Assembly: GCA_964452915.1 (NCBI GenBank)
Contig: CAYVNW010000045.1
Coordinates: forward strand, 1-18,573
Source of the DNA: Colivivens sp964452915
Lineage (GTDB): Bacteria; Bacteroidota; Bacteroidia; Bacteroidales; Bacteroidaceae
DNA: 18,573 nt
Direction: 5' to 3'
Part shown: positions 13,455-18,573 of the stretch, piece after piece
How positions within the stretch are numbered: the first letter of the stretch is position 1
How the letters are laid out: every line of letters begins with the position of its first letter
Notes under the pieces: generated by a model
Seen by the model: the letters and a program-made list of their open reading frames with translations, nothing else
Told to the model about the DNA's origin: nothing
Database searches by the model: none
Translations under genes and position numbers: made by a program

Positions 13455-15080
13455 TTATTTCATGTAAGTATAGCGGTAGTCTGTTGCTGGAACAAGAGTT
13501 TCTTTGATGACACGTGGAAGGACCCAACGGATGAGGTTGAATTCGCCACCTGCCTTGTCATTGGTTCCTGAAGCACGGCTTCCTCCAAATGGTTGCAAAC
13601 CGACAACGGCTCCTGTCGGACGGTCATTGACATAGAAGTTGCCTGCTGTGTAGCAAAGTTCGTCTGCGATCTTCTCAACGGCGATACGGTCCTGACCAAA
13701 TACTGAACCTGTCAAACCATAAGGTGAAGTTGTGTCGCAATAGTGAACGGCCTCTTCCACTTTGTCGTCATCGTATGGATAAACGGTGAGAACCGGACCG
13801 AATATTTCTTCTTCCATTGTCTTGAAATGAGGATCGGTGGTTTCTATGATTGTAGGTTCTACGAAATAACCGACGCTCTTGTCGTAGTTTCCGCCCATAA
13901 CAATCTTTGCGTCCTTTGATGCTTTTGCATATTCGATGTGAGCGGCTATGTTATCAAATGAAGTCTCGTCGATAACCGCATTGATATAGTTGTGGCAATC
14001 CATGACATCACCCATTTTTATTTCGCTCGCAAACTTCTTCATCTTGTCAAGTACTGGTCCCCACAAGCTCTTTGGAATGTACATACGGCTTGCGGCAGAG
14101 CATTTCTGACCTTGATATTCATAAGCTCCGGTGAATGCAGCGTGTGCAACAGCGTCGACGTCAGCAGAAGGATGTACGAAGATATAGTCCTTACCACCTG
14201 TCTCGCCTACCAAACGTGGGTAGCTGACATACTTCTCGATGTTCTCACCGACAGATTTCCATAATGTTTGGAATGTACTTGTTGAACCGGTGAAGTGGAT
14301 TCCGGCAAGGTCTTTGCTTGCGCAACAAATCTTACCGATTTCCGAACCCTTACTTGGCACAAAGTTTACAACTCCGTCCGGCACGCCTGCCTCTTTGAAC
14401 AACTGCATTAGATAATAGTTTGAGAGGATGGCTGTTGATGATGGTTTCCATATTGTTGTGTTACCCATCAATACCGGTGTCATGTTGAGGTTACATGCTA
14501 TTGATGAGAAGTTGAATGGAGTAACTGCCAGAACAAAGCCTTCGAGTGGACGGTATTCGGTATTGTCTATAACGCCTGCGCCATTCTTTGGTTGTATGCT
14601 ATAAAGTTTTGATGTGTAGTGTACATTGTAACGGAAAAAGTCTATTGTCTCGCATGCCGAGTCGATTTCTGCCTGATATATGTTCTTGCTTTGTCCGAGC
14701 ATTGTTGCGGCATTCAAAATAGGACGGTACTTTGTGGCAAGCAGTTCAGCGCATTTCATTACGATGGACGCACGTACTGTCCAGTCGGTGTTTGCCCATT
14801 CTTTATGCGCTTTCATCGCAGCGTCGATAGCCATCTTTATTTCTTTTTCGCCTGCTTTGTGGTAGTGTGCGAGTACATGTTTATGGTCGTGTGGACAAAC
14901 AACGTCGGCTGTATTGCCTGTACGGATCTCCTTACCTCCGATGATGAGTGGAATATCCAATACTGTCTCGTGCTGGCGTTTCAGTTCTGCGTCAAGTGCA
15001 ACTCGTTCAGGGCTGCCTTCAAGATAACTCTTAACCGGTTCGTTGGCCGGTACAGGAAATGTTACAATTGAATTCTTCAT
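13455..15080 (-). CDS. Delta-1-pyrroline-5-carboxylate (glutamate semialdehyde) dehydrogenase
   Basis: The 541-residue aldehyde dehydrogenase oxidises L-glutamate gamma-semialdehyde, in equilibrium with pyrroline-5-carboxylate, to glutamate with NAD+. This is the second step of proline breakdown. The catalytic pair is visible as Glu293 in GETGGKD and Cys327 in GQKCSAASR. The cofactor region has TPFNFSS (187-193), WKPSS (211-215) and FTGSTSTF (263-270), and EEIFGPV lies further on. Length and the SAASR context match the stand-alone ALDH4-type enzyme rather than the PutA fusion. A well-formed promoter precedes it and a strong terminator follows, so it can be transcribed alone. Because no PRODH/PutA partner is present, its upstream enzyme is probably the redox fusion protein encoded at 8435-11668. 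It could also serve ornithine or arginine breakdown. Confidence 0.93.
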   Translation of the reverse strand: MKNSIVTFPVPANEPVKSYLEGSPERVALDAELKRQHETVLDIPLIIGGKEIRTGNTADVVCPHDHKHVLAHYHKAGEKEIKMAIDAAMKAHKEWANTDWTVRASIVMKCAELLATKYRPILNAATMLGQSKNIYQAEIDSACETIDFFRYNVHYTSKLYSIQPKNGAGVIDNTEYRPLEGFVLAVTPFNFSSIACNLNMTPVLMGNTTIWKPSSTAILSNYYLMQLFKEAGVPDGVVNFVPSKGSEIGKICCASKDLAGIHFTGSTSTFQTLWKSVGENIEKYVSYPRLVGETGGKDYIFVHPSADVDAVAHAAFTGAYEYQGQKCSAASRMYIPKSLWGPVLDKMKKFASEIKMGDVMDCHNYINAVIDETSFDNIAAHIEYAKASKDAKIVMGGNYDKSVGYFVEPTIIETTDPHFKTMEEEIFGPVLTVYPYDDDKVEEAVHYCDTTSPYGLTGSVFGQDRIAVEKIADELCYTAGNFYVNDRPTGAVVGLQPFGGSRASGTNDKAGGEFNLIRWVLPRVIKETLVPATDYRYTYMK

Positions 15081-15121
15081 AAGAGAGATTGTTATTTAAA
15101 AATATACTTAGTTTTCTGTCT

Positions 15122-15154
15122 GCAAAGTTATACTTTTGGCAAAACAAAAACAAA
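15122..15154 (-). promoter_or_regulatory. Bacteroidota-type promoter of the P5C dehydrogenase gene
   Basis: On the minus strand TAACTTTGC (15122-15130) matches TAnnTTTG and a TTTG -33 (15151-15154) lies exactly 20 bases upstream. The predicted start near 15115 gives a leader of about 35 bases. No clear terminator for the antiporter gene is seen in this 119-base gap, so read-through from that gene is possible too. Confidence 0.75.
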
Positions 15155-15199
15155 TATTTTATGCGTTTTTATTTTACGTGCTCTTATTTCTTGCCGCGC

Positions 15200-16195
15200 T
15201 TAGTTTTTGTTTGTTACTTGTAATATAAGATATGCATAATAAATAATTATCATAGCTGTCAGTGCCACTCCATGCCAGCGATTGATTTTGTGACTTTTAC
15301 TAACCGAACCGAACAGGGCAAGCATAAATATTGCTGCAATCATAAATGCAAAGTCTATGTATCCTATGTTGCCCATTGTTATCGGGCTAAGTGTTGATGC
15401 TACACCAAGGATGAACAGTATATTGAATATGTTGCTTCCGACAACGTTGCCCATTGCCATGTCAGCGTCTCCTTTTCGTGCTGCTACCACTGATGTCGCC
15501 AATTCGGGCATTGACGTGCCTGCCGAGACAATGGTCAGTGCAATAATTGATTCGCTGACCCCAAGTTTTGCAGCTATGCCCGATGCACCATCCACCATCC
15601 AGTTGCCTCCGATCACAAGGAACGCCAACCCTAAACAGATGAACAGCGCGGCCTTCCACATCGACATACCCTTGTATGCAATGTTGTTATCTTCATGCTT
15701 GCTTTTCTTCATGGATGTATAGAAAGTAAGCCAAAGGTAAATCGCGAACACGGTAAGTAGAATTACACCTTCGGCACGCGTAAGCACGTTTGTCCCATCT
15801 ACGAAGAATACCAATACAATAAGAATGATAGATACAATGATATTCATTGGAATATCGCGCACCAATAAGTCCCTCTTACAGCTTATCGGGTGAAATAATG
15901 CCGCTATGCCGACTATTGCCAGTGTGTTGAAAATGTTACTGCCAACGATATTTCCCATTGACATGTCGCCATGTCCGCCAATTGCTGAAAATGTACTTAC
16001 TACCAGTTCCGGCAATGAAGTGCCAAAAGCAACTATTGTTAATCCTATTACCAATGTTGAAACTTTCAACCTGCGTGCTATAGCAGATGCTCCGTCGGTC
16101 AGCAAATCAGCTCCTTTGATAATAAGGAATAAGCCTACTAAAAATAAAATTATGCAAACCCAAATGTTGTCGTTAGAAATGTTGATACCAAACAT
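15200..16195 (-). CDS. Calcium/sodium:cation antiporter (CaCA family)
   Basis: The 331-residue integral membrane protein has about ten hydrophobic segments and the two inverted alpha-repeats that define the family. Alpha-1 (about 51-93) contains AFGTSLPE and GNIVGSNIFN. Alpha-2 (about 219-261) contains SAGTSMPE and GNVVGSNIFN. The glutamates Glu63 and Glu231 in the two GTSxPE motifs are the expected ion-coordinating residues, and both are intact. It exchanges Ca2+ for Na+, H+ or K+ across the inner membrane. Which ion is used cannot be read from the motifs. Length matches the short prokaryotic YrbG/NCX_Mj-type proteins with no large cytoplasmic regulatory loop. It is transcribed away from the GH51 gene and is probably a single-gene unit. 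A link to proline metabolism is not evident. Confidence 0.92.
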   Translation of the reverse strand: MFGINISNDNIWVCIILFLVGLFLIIKGADLLTDGASAIARRLKVSTLVIGLTIVAFGTSLPELVVSTFSAIGGHGDMSMGNIVGSNIFNTLAIVGIAALFHPISCKRDLLVRDIPMNIIVSIILIVLVFFVDGTNVLTRAEGVILLTVFAIYLWLTFYTSMKKSKHEDNNIAYKGMSMWKAALFICLGLAFLVIGGNWMVDGASGIAAKLGVSESIIALTIVSAGTSMPELATSVVAARKGDADMAMGNVVGSNIFNILFILGVASTLSPITMGNIGYIDFAFMIAAIFMLALFGSVSKSHKINRWHGVALTAMIIIYYAYLILQVTNKN

Positions 16196-16226
16196 GTACT
16201 CTTCTATTATATTATTATAATTCCGT

Positions 16227-16235
16227 GCAAAGATA
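16227..16235 (-). promoter_or_regulatory. Probable -7 element of the antiporter promoter
   Basis: TATCTTTGC on the minus strand matches TAnnTTTG and lies about 32 bases before the ATG at 16195. No TTG is seen 19-21 bases upstream, so the promoter is incomplete by consensus. Confidence 0.4.
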
Positions 16236-16297
16236 AGAAATAATATTTACTTTGATGTGCCCTTTTACTTCCATATCTCGAAAATGTCGGGTTAATA

Positions 16298-16329
16298 ATT
16301 GCCTAATCAATTTTATTTGACTATATTTG
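16298..16329 (+). promoter_or_regulatory. Bacteroidota-type promoter of the GH51 gene
   Basis: TATATTTG (16322-16329) matches the -7 consensus, and ATTG (16298-16301) lies 20 bases upstream as a -33 element. Transcription would start near 16336, giving a leader of about 40 bases. It diverges from the antiporter promoter within the same 180-base gap. Confidence 0.65.
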
Positions 16330-16375
16330 CAACAAATATCTACTGAAGAAGAATCAAACAATCAAAATACACGTA

Positions 16376-18352
16376 ATGTTTATGAATAAAAGATTTGTAT
16401 CCATTTTATCATTGGTCCTGTGTGCATTGGGACTCAATGCTCAAAATCATGAATTCGACATCAACACTAAAAAACTTGGTGCGTCGATCCCTTCTACCTT
16501 GTATGGTATCTTTTTTGAGGACATCAATTTTGCCGCTGACGGGGGACTGTATGGTGAATTGGTAAAAAACCGCTCGTTCGAATTTCCTGACCATTATATG
16601 GGATGGAAAGTATTTGGAAATGTCAAATTGAGAGATGACGGTCCGTTTGACAAGAACCCTCATTACATACGGGTCGGTTATAGCGGACATAGTGATAAGT
16701 TCTCCGGTGTAGAAAATGAAGGCTATTTTGGAATCGGCTATCAACAAGGAGCTGAATACCGCTTTTCTGTATGGGCGAGAGTTCCAGATGGCGGAACCGG
16801 AAAAATTCGTGTAATGCTCTGCAATCCGTCAACAATGGATGAGCGTCAGCAGATGGCTGAGGCGGAAGTAACCATCGACAGCAAAACATGGAAGAAATAC
16901 ACTGTTGTTTTGAAGGCAGGTAAAACTGTGGATAAAGGAACTCTGCGTGTCATGCTTAGCAGAAACAGTGCAACTGTAGACCTTGAACATATCAGTTTGT
17001 TCCCAGTCGATACGTTCAACGGTCATGAGAACGGAATGCGTAAGGATCTGGCGCAGGCTTTGGCCGACTTAAAACCAGGTGTCTTCCGTTTTCCTGGTGG
17101 CTGTATAATTGAAGGGACAGATCTCAATTCGCGTTATCAGTGGAAAAATTCTGTCGGACCTGTAGAAAACCGTCCTCTCAATGAGAACCGCTGGCACTAC
17201 ACGTTCGACTACCGTTTCTTCCCTGACTACTATCAGAGCTACGGACTTGGTTTCTATGAGTATTTCCTGCTTTGTGAGGAAATAGGTGCCACGGCTCTTC
17301 CGGTTGTAAGCGTTGGCCTTGCATGCCAATTCCAGAATCACACAGAAGAGGCAAATGTACCCGTTGATGAACTTCAGCCGTATATTGACGATGTGCTTGA
17401 CCTCATAGAATTTGCTAATGGAGATCCTGCAAAGAATAAATGGGCTAAACTGCGTGCTGATATGGGGCACCCAGCACCATTCAACCTGAAGTATGTGGCT
17501 ATAGGAAATGAGCAATGGGGACAGACCTACATCGACCATTTGAAACCATTCATTGAGCCGGTGCGTAAGCAGTATCCTAATATTAAGATTGTCGGTACAT
17601 CAGGACCAAACAGCGAAGGCTCTGACTTTGACTTCTTGTGGCCGGAAATGGTAAAGATAGGTGCAGACCTTGTAGACGAACATTTCTACCGTCTTGAAAG
17701 TTGGTTCCTTAAGAGTGGCAACCGTTATGACAACTATTCACGCAAAGGCCCGAAGGTGTTTGCAGGTGAGTATGCATGCCATGGGAAAGGCAAGAAATGG
17801 AATCATTTTGAAGCAGCCTTACTCGAAGCTGCATTCCTTACAGGTGTTGAGCGTAACGCTGATGTCGTTGAAATGGCTACGTATGCTCCTTTGTTTGCAC
17901 ATATTGACGGCTGGCAGTGGCGTCCTGATTTGATTTGGTACGACAACTTGCGCTCGTTCCGTTCATGTTCATATCAAGTTCAGCAACTGTACTCTACTAC
18001 AAAAGGAACAAATGTAGTTCCTCTGTCAATGAAAGGCAAGCCTGTTGCCGGTAATGATGACCAAGACGGATTGTTTGCAAGTGCCAACTTTGACAAGAAT
18101 GCTAATTGCTATAATGTGAAGATCGTGAATGTAGGTGATAAGTCTCAAGACGTAACATTGAATTTGAAAGGGATGAAGGGTGTGCATCAAGGTAAGCTTA
18201 TCGCATTCCATGCTGACGATATGGACGGCGAGAATACTCTTGACGAACCGCATAAGTACGAACCGCGTGTAAGCGATGTAACTGTCAGTGCTCCGTCATT
18301 CTCACTAAGCGTACCTGCCAAAACATTTGTAATATATCAGTTCTCTAAATAA
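16376..18352 (+). CDS. Secreted GH51 alpha-L-arabinofuranosidase with inserted carbohydrate-binding domain
   Basis: The 658-residue enzyme removes terminal alpha-L-arabinofuranosyl groups from arabinan, arabinoxylan or their oligosaccharides. Residues 1-22 are a signal peptide (core FVSILSLVLCALGL, cleavage near NA-QN), so it acts in the periplasm or at the surface. No lipobox cysteine follows. After a short GH51 start (about 27-70, with YGIFFEDINF), residues about 75-212 look like a CBM4/9-type beta-sandwich. The (beta/alpha)8 barrel then resumes. The acid/base is Glu379 in GNEQWG and the nucleophile is Glu465 in FAGEYAC. A C-terminal beta-sandwich runs from about 540 to the end. The start could also be the ATG at 16382, two codons later, which gives the same signal peptide. 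It has its own promoter and terminator and no adjacent susC/susD or other glycanase genes in the window, so it is not visibly part of a polysaccharide locus. Confidence 0.93.
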   Translation: MFMNKRFVSILSLVLCALGLNAQNHEFDINTKKLGASIPSTLYGIFFEDINFAADGGLYGELVKNRSFEFPDHYMGWKVFGNVKLRDDGPFDKNPHYIRVGYSGHSDKFSGVENEGYFGIGYQQGAEYRFSVWARVPDGGTGKIRVMLCNPSTMDERQQMAEAEVTIDSKTWKKYTVVLKAGKTVDKGTLRVMLSRNSATVDLEHISLFPVDTFNGHENGMRKDLAQALADLKPGVFRFPGGCIIEGTDLNSRYQWKNSVGPVENRPLNENRWHYTFDYRFFPDYYQSYGLGFYEYFLLCEEIGATALPVVSVGLACQFQNHTEEANVPVDELQPYIDDVLDLIEFANGDPAKNKWAKLRADMGHPAPFNLKYVAIGNEQWGQTYIDHLKPFIEPVRKQYPNIKIVGTSGPNSEGSDFDFLWPEMVKIGADLVDEHFYRLESWFLKSGNRYDNYSRKGPKVFAGEYACHGKGKKWNHFEAALLEAAFLTGVERNADVVEMATYAPLFAHIDGWQWRPDLIWYDNLRSFRSCSYQVQQLYSTTKGTNVVPLSMKGKPVAGNDDQDGLFASANFDKNANCYNVKIVNVGDKSQDVTLNLKGMKGVHQGKLIAFHADDMDGENTLDEPHKYEPRVSDVTVSAPSFSLSVPAKTFVIYQFSK

Positions 18353-18388
18353 GTACGTACGCCATAGGTACGTCATTAGTTGTTAGGT

Positions 18389-18430
18389 GTCCCGTCTGAA
18401 GCAAGTCATTTGCCATGGCGGGGCTTTTTA
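18389..18430 (+). terminator. Intrinsic terminator of the GH51 gene
   Basis: GTCCCGTC (18389-18396) pairs with GGCGGGGC (18417-18424), with two G-U pairs. Within it GCAA (18401-18404) can pair with TTGC (18410-18413). The stem is followed by TTTTTATATT on the plus strand, 36 bases after the stop codon. Confidence 0.68.
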
Positions 18431-18514
18431 TATTGTCGTGCCGCAACACTTTTCATTCAAAGAAAATTTTCATTGTTATTTATTGCTGTCCCGTTAAAAT
18501 TGGGTCGAGTTTAG

Positions 18515-18573
18515 ATATTAATATCATTGGCCAACGATATTAATATAAATGGCAAAGCATATTAATATAAATG
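18515..18573. repeat. AT-rich tandem repeat with a 22-base period, cut by the window end
   Basis: The 10-base palindrome ATATTAATAT occurs at 18515, 18537 and 18559, exactly 22 bases apart. Each copy is followed by a similar spacer (CATTGGCCAACG, then AAATGGCAAAGC, then AAATG at the edge). Two complete units and most of a third are visible, and the array runs out of the window. No ORF crosses it. Confidence 0.7.

Noticed and set aside
18355..18373. ACGTAC/GTACGT inverted repeat just after the GH51 stop
   Set aside because: It is only six bases per arm with no T-run. The GC-rich hairpin at 18389-18424 is the better terminator, and this one may be fortuitous.
18515..18573. Possible CRISPR array
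   Set aside because: Repeat units are 22 bases with no unique spacers between them, so this is a simple tandem repeat and not a repeat-spacer array.

Overview
The window looks like a chromosomal segment of a member of the Bacteroidota, most likely an anaerobic or microaerophilic Bacteroidales species of the Prevotella/Bacteroides type. Three things point there. Several genes are preceded by the Bacteroidota -7 promoter element TAnnTTTG, two of them with a TTTG/TTG -33 element exactly 20 bases upstream. Shine-Dalgarno sequences are weak or absent. The gene content fits too: ferredoxin-linked 2-oxoacid oxidoreductase, a topA-aroK-argB cluster followed by an ECF sigma factor, and a secreted GH51 arabinofuranosidase. 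Species identity is inference.

Layout, left to right. Bases 1-148 hold a short helix-turn-helix ORF, probably a transposase or regulator remnant. All genes from 239 to 16195 lie on the minus strand. korA-korB (3111 to 239) encode a two-subunit 2-oxoglutarate:ferredoxin oxidoreductase with its own promoter and terminator. Next is a block transcribed from 8172 to 3449: topA, aroK and argB with 1-4 base overlaps, then an ECF sigma factor and a small membrane-anchored anti-sigma-like protein that overlap each other. A perfect inverted repeat and a candidate ECF-type promoter sit between argB and the sigma gene.

Bases 8435-15080 hold the most unusual part. A 1077-residue redox fusion protein carries, on one chain, the modules that in related enzymes (archaeal proline dehydrogenase PDH1, hydrogen cyanide synthase, D-hydroxyproline dehydrogenase) are separate subunits. 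Two genes away lies a delta-1-pyrroline-5-carboxylate dehydrogenase, and no ordinary PutA or PRODH is present in the window. Together they suggest a two-step proline (or related imino acid) to glutamate route, with electrons passing through FAD and several Fe-S clusters. Glutamate could then be deaminated to 2-oxoglutarate, the substrate of KorAB, though that link is inference. Between the two enzymes lies a predicted secreted metallopeptidase made of two homologous copies. Only the second keeps the HExxH zinc site.

The right part holds a Ca2+/Na+:cation antiporter on the minus strand. Diverging from it is a plus-strand GH51 alpha-L-arabinofuranosidase (16376-18352) with a signal peptide and an inserted carbohydrate-binding domain, followed by a terminator. 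The window ends inside an AT-rich tandem array with a 22-base period. No rRNA, tRNA, CRISPR array or intact insertion sequence was seen.
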